From the NCBI GenBank assembly GCA_014607495.2, contig CP053162.1, forward strand, positions 3,232,469 through 3,296,468: DNA of 64,000 bases, given 5' to 3'. The translations under genes were made by a program, and so were the position numbers. The DNA is from Carposina sasakii. Its lineage: Eukaryota > Arthropoda > Insecta > Lepidoptera > Carposinidae. The notes beneath the pieces were generated by a model. It was given only the letters and a program-made list of their open reading frames with translations, was not told the origin of the DNA and made no database searches. The number at the start of each line of letters is the position of its first letter. Position 1 is the stretch's first letter. Below are positions 31,484 through 43,339 of the stretch, piece after piece.

Positions 31484-31893
31484 GTCCTAGATAATTAGGT
31501 ACGAGTACTTATATAGAAAAGTTGCAGAGGAAATTTATAATTAAGTATCGTATAATCAGACAAGCATTTCAAAGAGTTCAAACTTTGTAAAAACCTATAT
31601 TAGGTAAAGAATCCCTAAAAAGAAGCGAATACTTTAGATTTAGTAGTAAGGTAGGTATTACGACAAGTCTTTGATCAAATATTCAAATTGTCTGAACTTA
31701 CACGGTGCTTATTTTTCCGGCGCATAGCAATTTTCAGGTTAATATTGAAGTGTGAGAAACACATGTCTCCAATAGAGGTCATATGTTAAAAATAATTCAG
31801 TGGTATCTGTATCTGTCAATTTTAATTGTAAATATCACAGCAACCGAACATTACTATATTTACACAAACTTTAATTCATAATTTTATTACATA

Positions 31894-32240
31894 CCGGGTG
31901 CTTGTGACAGCCAGGCAAATACTGATCAAGTACCATTTGTTTCAAATTAAAATGCATTTCCTGCGAGTAATAACACTGTCGCATAACTCAAAACAATGTT
32001 CAGTATTTCCAAATATTTACGAAATCAGCTTTTTACATGAATCTGAAATCGGGCATACACAGTGTGTGACAGCCAGACAAATACTGAAATACTGAACAAG
32101 TACCATTTTTCTGAGTTATTCGACAGTGTTATTACACGCAGGAAATGCATTTTTAATTTGATTATCCGCAACGTTTCACTAATTAACGTTCACCGGGCGA
32201 TCCTGTGACTAGTGTTAAATGGGCTTATTGGTTATTATAT
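31894..32240. mobile_element. MITE, 'gtgacagccaggcaaatact' family, rearranged
   Basis: Shares the cttgtgacagccaggcaaat end and the ctgcgagtaataacactgtc interior with the complete copy at 45220. A second internal end (gtgtgacagccagacaaata) near 32062 shows a nested or duplicated structure. Confidence 0.65.
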
Positions 32241-32582
32241 GATATATTATAGCTTGAAAAATTATCGTAGATTAAAAACTAAAGTCTAGATTATTTCTAA
32301 AAGTAGAAAGGCTTTTATAAACTCCATTCCAAAAAATGTGACAGTGACGACCGCTGAATACTTTAAAAAATTACAGGTTTGTTATTAAATTATTTCCTGT
32401 TTATCGCAATATATTAAAGCTACAAACGTGTATTTGATCATTTTTTTTACATCGTGTTCCTGCCGAATACAAATCATTTTGACAACATAAATTACGTATT
32501 CAGGGACAATGCAAAAATGATTCCGATATAGTAATATTTCTCATTCCAAATGCGGCTTCGATCTATGCATACTAACATTATC

Positions 32583-32937
32583 TAGCGGTAATAGCCCAGT
32601 GGTTAAGACGTGCACCTTCCAAGCGGGAGGCGTTAGTTCGATACCAGTCACGGGCCTGTACCAATGAATTTATTTTCATGTACAGATTTTAATGTTGCAA
32701 AATTGTCACTTAGCTCGTGCCTCGGAAAGCACGTAAAACCGTTGGTCCTGCGCCTGATCTCTCTCCGGTCGTGTCGGCTTTCCGTCCCATCGGACTATGA
32801 GAGTGAGGGAATAGAGAGTGCATCTGTGTTTGCGCACACACTTGTGCACTATAATATCTCCTGCGTACCTGGCCAATCTCCGTAGAGATTGGTCGCCTTG
32901 GCCGAAATACGGTCGGAGATCATCATCATCATCACTA
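32583..32937 (+). mobile_element. tRNA-derived SINE
   Basis: A-box-like tagcccagtggttaagac and B-box-like gttcgataccagtc are spaced as in tRNA. A roughly 270-bp unrelated body follows, ending in a (cat)n tail. The structure is that of a tRNA-headed SINE mobilised by a LINE. It is in receptor intron 4. The 73-codon ORF inside has no support. Confidence 0.78.
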
Positions 32938-33261
32938 ACATTATTAGTTTTATATTATTTATATATCGATTAATACGATTATGCTAATATAATCTATGTA
33001 TGTGGAGGAAATTTCGATGGCGACAGCAATCTCTATACAAAAATAATGAGGAAACCCACAATAATCTGTTGATACATACGTACCTACATACTAAAGTAGA
33101 CCAAGTCATACCTACATAATGTAATCGTTTATTGTTCATTATAAGTACAGAACTCACGGTAAGTAATGGTTCATGTTACGTCATAAGGTCTGTACATATG
33201 TGTGTATTTTTTGTAGTAGCTTAAACTTGACCGATAGTTCATCATAATCTTAAAAATAAAA

Positions 33262-33850
33262 AAACCTTTTTAAAAACAAGCTTTTATTTAAATGCGCTAA
33301 AAAGAAAAAAATAACTTTTACACTAAAACTTTTACTGTTAATTTATAACGTCATTTCAAATTTAACACATTTTACACAATTTATATGTTATAAAAGCTTG
33401 TCGCGACATTTAAGTACTCGTATTTACTTTCTTAGTTTTAAATTTTTAATAAGTCAAGGTGAGGCCGTGCCGAGGACTGAGTGGCATGATGACATGATGT
33501 CGTGAACATACCACCTCGGGGCACCGGGGCGAACCCTGTTGTATATTACTCTCTTACTCTTCTACACGAAGCTCTGGAAGGGTCGACGGATATTTCTTCG
33601 ATATGCGTGGGAACAATATGGGAAAATCTGAAACATCAACACAAAGATGCTGCCTAATAAACATTTAAAAGTAAGAACGTAAATACGAGTACTTAAATGT
33701 CGCGACAAGCTTTTATAACATATAAATTGTGTAAAATGTGTTAAATTTGAAATGACGTTATAAATTAACAGTAAAAGTTTTAGTGTAAAAGTTTATTTTT
33801 TCTTTTTAGCGCATTTAAATAAAAGCTTGTTTTTAAAAAGGTTTTTTTAC
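33262..33850. repeat. Long inverted repeat, ~170-bp arms
   Basis: The left arm (33262-33430; aaaaacctttttaaaaacaa, gcgctaaaaag, gcttgtcgcgacatttaagt) is the near-perfect inverse of the right arm (33669-33850). The 240-bp spacer is GC-richer and unlike either arm. The sequence aaataaaagcttg recurs at 34329. Confidence 0.85.
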
Positions 33851-34439
33851 CTAAATTTTATTTTATACTTTTTAGTTTTCACCTGGTAAGTTCCTAAGTC
33901 TGTTCATCTCATTCAACGCATCATTATTGCAAGGTCGTTTGCCAGTTAATTTTGAACAGTCCAGCTCTTCAATGAGGAGCCCTTCTAATGACTTCACCCT
34001 ACTCAATTGCTTAAAAATATCTGTTTCAAAATAGATTTTCAAGTTTTAGAAGTCCGCCATAATTGATTAAGAGTGACGTCACATTTTTTTCGAGTTACTC
34101 TCAGCTAGCCCTTTAATTTGATACCCATATTGTAGGAATGCATTAAAAATAATTGGTCCGCCATTGTGGGTATGCCGCCATGTTGGATTTAGAATGACGT
34201 CACACTGTTAATCATGCATTGTCATCCGAACTGAACGTGCTCACCAAATTTAAGCCCAATCGGTTGAGGGCAAGTGCCTTAAAATTGAGTTGTAAGATTT
34301 CACCCGAACAAACATACATTGCAAGTTAAATAAAAGCTTGTAAAAAACAGAAAACCTCGACCTCGTCTACGAAGTTAGTTTTGCGTTCGGAAGTACTGCT
34401 CCAATAATTTATTATATTTAAAAGAAATTATCTAGTACT

Positions 34440-34590
34440 TATGTAGTGAAATCGAATAGTTATTAGCCAGTTCAATCAAGGATCAATTTCAAAACTTGCC
34501 TATCACTTTTTAAATTTTTGCAAGTTTTGAAATTAATCCTTGCTAAACTGGCTAATATACTCGTAATAACTATTCGATTTCACTACATAA
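34440..34590. repeat. 150-bp hairpin
   Basis: atgtagtgaaatcgaatagt, tattagccagtt and caatttcaaaacttgc are mirrored by gcaagttttgaaattaatcc, aactggctaata and actattcgatttcactacat. Arms are about 65 bp with a small AT-rich loop. Confidence 0.85.
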
Positions 34591-34719
34591 TATTTATTTA
34601 TACAGGATTTACGTGACAAAGGGTGTAAGTTAGGCTAGGCTAAATGCTTTGAAAATAGTTAATTGTAAAGAACCTATCCACAAAATTTCATTTTTTTATT
34701 ATTATTATTATCTTTTATA

Positions 34720-35108
34720 CAGGATGTAAAAAGACAACAATGTTTTTTTTAGTACCTCGTATTCTTTGTAAGGTTACGATCATTTTCTTCTATGGAACCA
34801 ACCCTGAGAAACGGCAATGAAATTATGAAAAAATACTGTCATTTTATTTCGAGCAATGTATTCGTTTGATGCGCAAAGTACAAATGTACCTACAAAACTA
34901 ACATTATAACATGGTATCTTTGAAAAAGTTTGTTAACCGATTTCAGATGGATTTATGTAAAAAAAATGATAATATTAATGTAACTTTGGACCTCAATACT
35001 ATCTTGGAAACCCGTGGTTTCCCAGGGGTACTTCCATAGAAAACAATTATCGTGATGTTACAAAGAATACGAGGTATTAAAAGAACAAAGTTGTCTTTTT
35101 ACACCCAG
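34720..35108. mobile_element. MITE with ~75-bp terminal inverted repeats
   Basis: Starts CAGGATGTAAAAAGACAACA and ends tgtctttttacacccag, with TA flanks. Arms share cctcgtattctttgtaaggt and its inverse. The interior (ctttggacctcaatactatc) resembles the interior of the mariner-type MITE at 5322. Confidence 0.75.
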
Positions 35109-35145
35109 TATAAGAAAATTCCTAAACGACTCAGGAATGTTTATA

Positions 35146-35280
35146 CAGGGTGTAACAGAAAGGGTATGTTAAGCGAAAAGCTATTTAAATAGCCCACTAT
35201 AGAGAACCTATTTCCAAAATTTGAGACTCGAAATCACATTTTTATTTTTCCAGATTGTATGAAAATTCCTGAGATATTTA
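35146..35280. repeat. One arm of the 22619-type foldback MITE
   Basis: cagggtgtaacagaaagggt, aagcgaaaagctatttaaat and agcccactat match the left arm of that element; the right arm is missing. Confidence 0.65.
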
Positions 35281-35301
35281 AAAATTCTCCATACTTTCGG
35301 G

Positions 35302-35612
35302 AATAAAAAGAGGGGGTGGGACTATGAACTGAGTCGTGTGGCAATCGTGAGGCCATGACGTCATGATAGGGGCGGAGTTTCAGCACCAGTGTAACGCAGT
35401 AGCTGTAACCACACGCTTGTGCTCCAAAATGTAACCGTATTAAAATTACAAAGACACTAGCGCTTTTATCAGGGTACTTTTTTTACTAAAACGTAGTATA
35501 ATATCGCTATCTAGTGATGAGTAATTGCACTAGTAGGTAAACAATCTTGAACCATATTGCTAATGAGTAAGTAGTTTCCGCGGCACACTATTTTTGTATG
35601 AAACTATATAGG
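35302..35612 (-). repeat. Dispersed repeat, partner of 50420-50915
   Basis: Contains actgagtcgtgtggcaatcg, atgacgtcatgataggggcg, aaagacactagcgcttttat and gatgagtaattgcactagta. The reverse complement is at 50420-50915, where extra sequence with a tRNA-like box is inserted. Confidence 0.75.
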
Positions 35613-35629
35613 TACTTAGCCGCTACTCC

Positions 35630-36695
35630 TCTTTTATTTCTTCTCCATGTTAACGACACATTTGCTTCAGGAAGCCTTCATTTTCAGGCGTTCGTCAAGT
35701 TACGCGATTAATTCCAACAGCTTTGGTGGAAGTGTTTAATGCCAAACAACGTTACATTGTCTAACGGCCAATTTCTATACGAGAGATCAAAAAGAATCTC
35801 GGATTCTTTTATTCCTAATTTGAAATTTTGTATGAAAACAATTGAAGATTAAATCTGAGATATGCAAAAAATCTCTCAAGATCAGTTATAGAAATTGGCG
35901 GTAAGTGCTTCAAGTGACAAAATTCACTCATGCGCGCTGCTTTCAAGAAACAGATGAGTGCTACATTTTTTAAATACCAATTAGGAATAATAAAACAAAA
36001 GACGTTTCTGGAACATTATAATTTTTCTTATTATCTACTTCCAAGGATAAGCTTTAAACAATTCCGTAACGTTGGCTTCTTTTACGTCAATTTATATTTT
36101 CTCGTTGCGGAGTCATCATTTAGGTATTTGAAGCCACGACATTTTTATTTACAGTAGAATACTTTTTCTTGACGTCAATTAAATTAAAACTAAACAGATT
36201 TAAGGTTTGTTAAAGGAGAGATAAGGTTGAGGTGATACGTGGCGCCATTCCATCCACAGAATGATTTTGGTTTGAATTACTTTTGTAGGTACCTACGTTG
36301 TAGTTACAAACATTTATGTTATGTTAGTCTAACTCTTAATCTTACGTCATGGTTAGAAAAGTGAGACTGATTTAAATATACATAGTAGTGTACGGAATTT
36401 AGTTATACTAAATAGTAGGACAAATAAATAAATAAATATATTTACACACTTCACAACCTTTACACTTAACCTAGCTAGTCCATCTGTTTCGGCAACGCCT
36501 ATTATTTTGTTTATAAAAATCTAGCTAAATTACAGATATTTAATTCTAATAAAACTAGCTATAGGATAACCTCACTTGCCATACACTGTATCTTCCGGTT
36601 GGACGCTTTCACATTCAACCCAAAAGGAAGAAACAAAGTTGGAGTTTGATTTCATCCAAAGGAATTAGCTCCCTTATGTCCCAAGAAGCCTGGAC
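35630..36695. other. Receptor intron 4, no gene seen
   Basis: AT-rich. A duplicated gatct(c/a)...aaattggc segment around 35770-35900 is weakly inverted. The 75-codon frame at 35930 has no recognisable domain. Confidence 0.35.
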
Positions 36696-36698
36696 GCC

Positions 36699-36830
36699 AT
36701 CCTAGTCCTACACTAAGATCCCTAAGGTCTTGTGTCGTGGGTGCTAAGCAATGGTATATAAATACATAGATAAGTACCTATACTATAGAAACATCCACGA
36801 CACGAAAAAACACATCAATATTTTATCATA
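36699..36830 (-). repeat. Partial SINE, reverse
   Basis: ctacactaagatccctaagg, tcttgtgtcgtgggtgctaa and agaaacatccacgacacg match the body of the SINE at 59555; the tRNA-like head is missing. Confidence 0.65.
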
Positions 36831-37124
36831 TCACCAATTTTTGCAGTTATAATTGTCTTTGATCTAGGTTAGGTTAGCAGCGGGATAGCGGGAACAGCTT
36901 CGTCAAAGGGCAATGTTCGATATCAGCCAATTTATTGAGTGATTCGATTACAAATCCTTCTGAAATTGAATTTTCCTCGAGACTTGGCGGCGGTAAAGTG
37001 GTGTGTACTAGATAATTGAAGATCTATTGACTTGGCGCGTGCTTGATACGCACTGTTATAAGGCGGAAGGTTTAGGGAAGGATAGAGATCTCTTAATATT
37101 AGATTTATGTAGGCACCTAATATA

Positions 37125-37502
37125 TGGGTGATTTTTGGTCGTCAACGTTCCCAAAAACTTCGTGATCTCCTCATCATCACGATCATTTTTCTCTTTGGAA
37201 GCATACCTGGGAAGTGTCTGGTTTCTAAAATATTAACGCTCCAAAGTTGAGTAAATAGACTGCGTTTTTCTGCATAAATGCATACTGACAGGTGTAGCAA
37301 GATTTTTTTACGAGAAATAATTAATATCTGTCTATGAAAAACTAGCATAAACACTGGACACTATAAATTTCGCCTGATCAAGTAATAAAAAAAATAAATA
37401 ATAATAATTAGGTACATCGTTTACCAGCATTTTTTGGCATAAACTTACTTTATTTGATGTATAGAGTACCTACGTAAAGGGTGGCAACGAAAAAACACCC
37501 TG
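37125..37502 (-). mobile_element. Mariner-type MITE, copy 3 (reverse)
   Basis: Runs from gggtgatttttggtcgtcaa to gcaacgaaaaaacaccctg. The left terminus is slightly degraded. Confidence 0.72.
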
Positions 37503-37509
37503 TATATGT

Positions 37510-37690
37510 TATATACGGCTATATTCCCACAATAGGATAGGCAGAACTGCAAGATCACGGAGGGGATCCCACATTACGTCAAATTGTTCTAGAACTCTTT
37601 GCCTGAAAGAATGCCTATTCCTTAGTCGACTCTTCCCACATGCGCAGATGGAGAAGCAGCTGATTGTATTCTAATGAAACTTTCCGTTAC
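37510..37690 (-). repeat. 'gcttcactagaatacat'-family relative
   Basis: Contains gcctgaaagaatgcctattc, cttagtcgactcttcccaca and gattgtattctaatgaaact, related to 48225 and 58240. Confidence 0.5.
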
Positions 37691-38090
37691 TATTCCTGCC
37701 AGCGTGCGTCTTGATAGAACAATAATGTTGTTTTTAGATAGACATATACCTACTACGTAATAGTACGTATATAACCATTCCTAAAATATTTATAAGCATG
37801 TCGATCGACTTTAAATGGATATTATGCCAAAAATTCTTTTGACACTTTGGCGAGACTTTGAGAATAATAAAGTAGGTACTTATGTTTTATAAAAGGTTCA
37901 TTTATAGCCTTATTTCTTTTTTATAATTTGTTGAAGCCCACAATAGAATGAAAGGATATAAGGCTTATCTTTGTAGTATGTAGCACCTACGTAGGTAAAT
38001 ACCTAAGTGCCAATAAAATTAAATTAAATTAATATGCTACTTAATAATATTATCGAATTTAAGTAACTCTATCTATAGACAAGACAAGAG

Positions 38091-38497
38091 AGCCTCGAGC
38101 ACACCGGATGCGTATTCGTGCACGTAAGCGTAGACGTACGCACTTACGGACGTACGTACTGCTGACTTGTAAAGTATGGAACTGTATAAGACAGGGTACA
38201 CCGAATGCGTACCCAACTAACTGCGTATGCGTGAGCGTGTGCGTAGACGTATGCGTTACCCGGTGTGATATCGGGGTACGCCGTAACCACGCGCGTGACT
38301 ACGACTTGGTTACGTTACCCATCCGGTGTGCTCGAGCCTTCAATGTATGGAACTGCCACCGCTTGACGTCTATGCTTACGTCTACGCATACGCATCTGGT
38401 CTGCCCGTGGCTATACAGTTCCATACATTACAACTCAAAGGTACGTGTACGTCTACGATTACGTGCACGCATACGCACCCGGTGTGCTCGAGGCTTT
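38091..38497. mobile_element. CpG-rich foldback element with ACGT/GCATACG repeats
   Basis: The ends are agcctcgagcacaccggatg and the inverse, acccggtgtgctcgaggct. Inside, many copies of alternating purine-pyrimidine words (gcgtacgcac, cgtacgtac, cgcatacgc) face their inverses, and a second inverted pair (agtatggaactgtata and tatacagttccataca) is nested within. A 165-codon frame over it is a by-product of the Arg-coding CG repeats. Confidence 0.8.
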
Positions 38498-39257
38498 ATT
38501 GTTCATCAGATACGAATCCGACAAAAATACCTAGATAGATATAAACAAGTAAAACTTGACTATAAGAAAGTAAATACTAACAAAGACAATTATAATTGTC
38601 TTTGATACTAGGAAGCTATGACCACTGGTTACTAATCTGCGCGACTTAATTAGCATTCCGTTGTTGTCACCCCTTGATGCTTGGCACCCGGGGCGGACCG
38701 CCCCCACCGCCCCCCTTTACGCCGCCACTGAGAGAATAATAATTCATCATAATAGGAATTCAATATTCTGAGAATTTAACTTAGTAATATTAAAACTTGA
38801 AGGTCCTGAACGTTTGTTACATTACCCACATCTTGGTATTAAAACTTTTGACAACAACATCATCTTATATCGATGGTTTACTCAAGGGACATTCATTGCC
38901 CCTAGCCCCTACTACGACTTCTAACGGAGTACTGAGTAGTTACCAAATATACTAAACGATCGAGTTTCGAATACTAATCTATACTAAAGTTGATATCATA
39001 GGCGGCCGCTAGTGAATATTATAAAGTTCTGTAGTGACTTTACCCTGACGGCTCTATTCTGCCATGGTAGGGGTTTATTTCCGCACTTACACGTTCCGAG
39101 TAAACGCCATTTTTTTTTCCTTTGTAGGATTTCTCATTCGCTTTCAGTATTGTTTACTTTTGACTACAAATCTCGCTGTTAAATAAGTAAGTAGGTACTT
39201 AGTTTATTTTATTATTACATACCTACTTTCAAATTGGTATGCGACAACGCGAACAAT

Positions 39258-39450
39258 AAATCTCTGAAGAGTTTGTTTATTTGTTTGAATGCGCTGATCC
39301 AGACTACTGGTCAGATTTAAAAAATTCTTTCAGTGTTAGATAGCCCATCTATCAAGGAATACTACAGGCATATATAGCAATCCGTCCCGGATTCGCACGG
39401 GTGTAATGCAATTTCACGCGGACAAAGTCGTGGGCGGTCGCTAGTGAAAA
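39258..39450 (-). repeat. Helitron-like repeat, reverse of 17922-18127 type
   Basis: Shares ctgaagagtttgtttatttg, ttcagtgttagatagcccat and cgtgggcggtcgctagt with the repeat nested in the 797-bp element. Confidence 0.65.
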
Positions 39451-39581
39451 ATAAACATCACAGTCAAAAGCTCATCACAGTCAAAAGCTACCACACCATC
39501 TTGAATATTATCATTTTGAAATTGTTTAACTTTACAGAAAAAATCTAATGAAATGCTAGTCCTACCGTATAAAAAGCTTAC

Positions 39582-39725
39582 CCTTTGACTTCAGGATGCT
39601 CTTCAAGATGGAAGATGAAGACCTGCGGCAGACTGGCCAAGCCTGCGCTCACCCACGCGATGGCCAGAGCGCGGCGCACGCGCGCCTCCCACGTCACGTT
39701 CAGTGGCTTCAGGATCGCATAGTAT
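39582..39725 (-). CDS. AKH/ACP-type receptor exon 3 (TM4)
   Basis: The acceptor is tattccag and the donor gtaagc. It encodes RYYAILKPLNVTWEARVRRA, LAIAWVSAGLASLPQVFIFH and LEEHPEVKG. With the last Asp of exon 2 it forms the DRY-type motif (DRYYAxxKPL) at the TM3/loop 2 boundary that couples to G proteins. TM4 follows with conserved Trp and SLPQ. The phase joins exons 2 and 4 exactly. Confidence 0.95.
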
Positions 39726-40494
39726 CTGGAATAGAGCAAATCTGTTATAGTCACAAACTATATACATACAGTGTCTTGCCGTTGAAAGCAAACAAATATA
39801 GGTATAGTCAAATATGTGTGCGTGATGATTATTGTATTTCCTAAAATCACGATTATACGTATAGTAGATATTTCCTAAGTTTACGAAAATACATATACGA
39901 TCCTGACCACTGGCGGCTCGTCCTAAGGAGCGCTCGTGCAGTGCACTCCCACCCACGAAAATTACATAGGCAATCTATATTTCTCTATATTTATAACTAT
40001 CTTTCAATTCTTCTATGTTTATACAATAGTGTCTGGGCGTTCGTCTCAAGTAAGTTGTAGGTAATCTTATGTATCGAGTGGAGCGCTAGCGATCGACATA
40101 AGCCGGCGCGTGAAACAGAAGATTTCGTATGAAAAATTAGCCTTATCTGGAGCGCCGCTCACATTAATTCGTAGTGTACGTATGCGGCCACTAGATGTCG
40201 CTTAGTCCGAGTTAGAACACGATATACTTTAATGTGTTTCATTAGGTCCTCTCTAGGATTTTGCTCATTATGAAAAAAAGTGAACTCCCATCTAAAAATA
40301 CCAGGAGCCGCCTCTGATCCTGACACACCTCTTGAGTAAGTATATTCTTTGCACCTCTTTCACTCTTTCACTTCATATACTTTCATGATATTCTTCATAC
40401 ACGCCCGTCCGGTTTAGGGTAGGTACTCTTGACCTGACTTTCTCTAGAATTTCACCAATTTACCCGTTACCTTTCGTTCCAATAATTGATTATA

Positions 40495-40826
40495 CAGGAT
40501 GTTTTTTCGTGGCCACCCTTAACGAAGGGTACGTACTCTATACATCAAATAAAGTAAGTTTATGCCAAAAAAAGCTGGGAAACGATGTAAATTTTTTTGA
40601 AAAAAGGGTTTATCCAAATTTTTTCATAGACCGATATTAATTATTTCTCGTGAAAAAATCTTTCTACGTGCGTCTATGTGCATTTATGCATAACAATCTA
40701 TTTACTTTGGACCCTAATATATTGGGAACCAGACATTTCCCATGAATGCTTCCATGGAGAAAAATCATCGTGATGATGAGGAGATTCCGTAGTTTTCGGA
40801 AACGTTGACGGCCAAAAATCATTCTG
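40495..40826 (+). mobile_element. Mariner-type MITE, copy 4
   Basis: Starts CAGGATGTTTTTTCGTGGCC and ends aaaaatcattctg, with TA flanks. It is internally deleted relative to copy 1. Confidence 0.72.
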
Positions 40827-40839
40827 TATAATATGGTTG

Positions 40840-42340
40840 ACACTAACTTAGGCCGACTTAAACTGACTTAAAGTCCACATCACGAAGGAGATTCCATAGC
40901 CACATTTAGCATAGCGGGGCCAGATGTAAAAGATCAGAGACAAGTTTCTACAGTAATTTTTATGTTTCGTCTGAGAGGCAGAATCTTTCTAGCGGAAATA
41001 TTACTCCCCTGTATATGTATGTAAGAGATTATCGTTAAGAATATTCCTTTCAAAGCAAAATCACTACCATTTGCAGATTGAAACTGATAGTCAAACTTAT
41101 AAAAAATCGTTTTTTTTTTGCGTCGAGGGTTAACACCAGGCTAAAATACACAATCAAGTAAAGTAGGTACAGTGCTGATTGATTTCAGGACAGCTTATTG
41201 TTCAAATTAAAATTGCCGGAAAAATGCCTTTTCATGAAAAGTTCAAATGTTTTTACTAAGATCAATAAAAAGCTCGTATAGATGTTAAAAGAAAGATCTT
41301 TACTCCCGAGATTATAAATAATAATTTTCAGGGTTCTGACCAAAAAGGTACTTATAAAAATGTATTAAATATTATCATGTAAAAAATTATGGAAAATTAC
41401 CTTTTATCTATGAAGATAGCAGTGACAGAGATATATTCTTTTCACGGTTGAATTGAAACACGCAGAAAATAAAATTATTTCAAAAAATTTTCGGAACCCT
41501 TAGTGAACGGGCAAGGCTTGCACTTGATGGACTTTTTAGTTGTTTTTACTAATTGCTTACTAATTTTATAAATGCGAAAGATAGAGTTGCTGTCTATCTG
41601 TTTACATATCGCTTTCACGCCAAAACTACTTTGTTTTGTACCACCAATTTAAAAAGGACATAGGTAACTTTTTGTCCCGGACAAATTTTAATATTTAGTT
41701 TTTATTTTTCTGCAATTAACGCGGAAAGTGGCGGAAAGCCGTCCACTAGTATAATTATAGGAGCAATAACGTTACCGTATACTGAGACATTGCCCTAAAT
41801 GCTAGCAGCATGACGTTTTGTATGTTTATTTGTATGGCAAATGCCATTTGTTTCGCGAAAACAAGACCAGCATACTGGTCGCTTGAAGTCTTACTTCTTT
41901 ACAGTAATTAGATATATCACGGTAGAGACGAAGAGTTGGTCCTTTCTGTTGGTATATTTGTATATTAAATATATAATACAAAAAAAATATTATGTAATCA
42001 CACTGCCTACGACAGAATAGGTAGATCATGCCACAGATGTTGATTTCCCAAGTATTTACATAATAGATACATCATCTCTCCCAGAGATATCGGGGTCGAA
42101 CTAAACTTACGGTTTACTTGTTTCGACTCAAAATTGTATATTCAGTAGTTTGTAAAACGGCAAACGGATTATACCTACAGGATGTCACAGATATAGATAG
42201 TTGTTAAGATCATTTTCTGGATATTTGTCCCATTGAATGAAATAATCTTTTCTCTCTTCTTGGTCGTATTTCACAAATTGAACATAATTTGTTACGGAAT
42301 TTTAAAAGTTTCGTACAATTTTCGATAAGCTCTTTGCATA
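40840..42340. other. Receptor intron 3, mostly unrecognised
   Basis: AT-rich. A degraded lepidopteran repeat (tataaatgcgaaagatagag to agccgtccactagt) occupies about 41565-41752. No gene is seen. Confidence 0.4.
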
Positions 42341-42344
42341 TTCT

Positions 42345-42610
42345 TCATCAGCCTATTGCAGTCCACTGTTAGACGTAAGCCTCCCCCAGGGCACGCCACA
42401 AGGCTACTGCCACAGGGGGGTTTTGCCCATAGTCACTACGCTGGGCAGGCGGGTTGGTGACCGCAGTTGATTTTCGGACTATGTTGTCAATACGGGAGGC
42501 ACTGCTGCCCACCTCCCGGAAACCCTTAATCGCCTCGTCTTTAATACCCACGGGCAGGCAGGGGTGGTACAAACTCTCTGTCGGCACCACGCGGCGTCTT
42601 CGTATATAGG
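42345..42610 (-). repeat. Reverse copy of the 19285 repeat
   Basis: Contains cagcctattgcagtccactg, ctgggcaggcgggttggtga, gaaacccttaatcgcctcgt and cggcaccacgcggc. Confidence 0.7.
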
Positions 42611-43339
42611 CTGCCAAAAAATACGTTTTTTGTTTGTATAGGTACCATTCCTACATAAATAGGTATTAGTTACAATAATAGCAATTAGCAATATAGCAAG
42701 CGTTTTATAGTAATCGTACATACCTATAGGTAGATGATGGTAATTGCTATCTCACATTGAATAATTTCAAATTTAAATAAAATTTATTACGGGCTTTTAC
42801 TCTTAGCACCTAGATAATAATACCATAAGTATATAAATTCCTCTATGACTGGCATTTTGCGTATCTGACATAGGGCGTGTAATTCGATAAGACCGTCTGG
42901 GTACACTAAAGCCCCGAGGCTTGTATAGGCAATGTTGGGGTACCTATAAGAGCGTTAAGGGCGGTTAAGGGCGCTAAGACAATGTAATATTGTTTGGAAT
43001 AGACGTTCGCGGTCGTAACTTTCACATCAATAGCGGTTGGAACATATCACGTGACTTGAAGAACGCGCGCGCCCAAAGGAAGGATTCCTATCGGAGCATA
43101 CGTATCGATGACAAATTTTTATCGGCCCGTTTGATGTCTGATTCTCTAAGGCTCGAGTACCACAAAATCGGTGCATAGTAATATGTTTTTTCATTGTTAA
43201 CAAAACTTGCAGAAGGCTGCCTATCAGCGACACGGAGAATAAAGAAGGAGGGTGATAGTTTGTGGGCTCTCCTTTATGATTTATGTGATTGATCGCGGCC
43301 TCGGATCTAAGTATGTGTAGACTAGTGGTAGTTAATATA

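Noticed and set aside
32590..32660. tRNA gene with A and B boxes
   Set aside because: The anticodon and acceptor stems do not form, and the repeat body and (cat)n tail mark a SINE.
38108..38605. 165-codon Arg-rich ORF
   Set aside because: Its composition follows from the palindromic CG-rich repeat beneath it; the frame has no domain.
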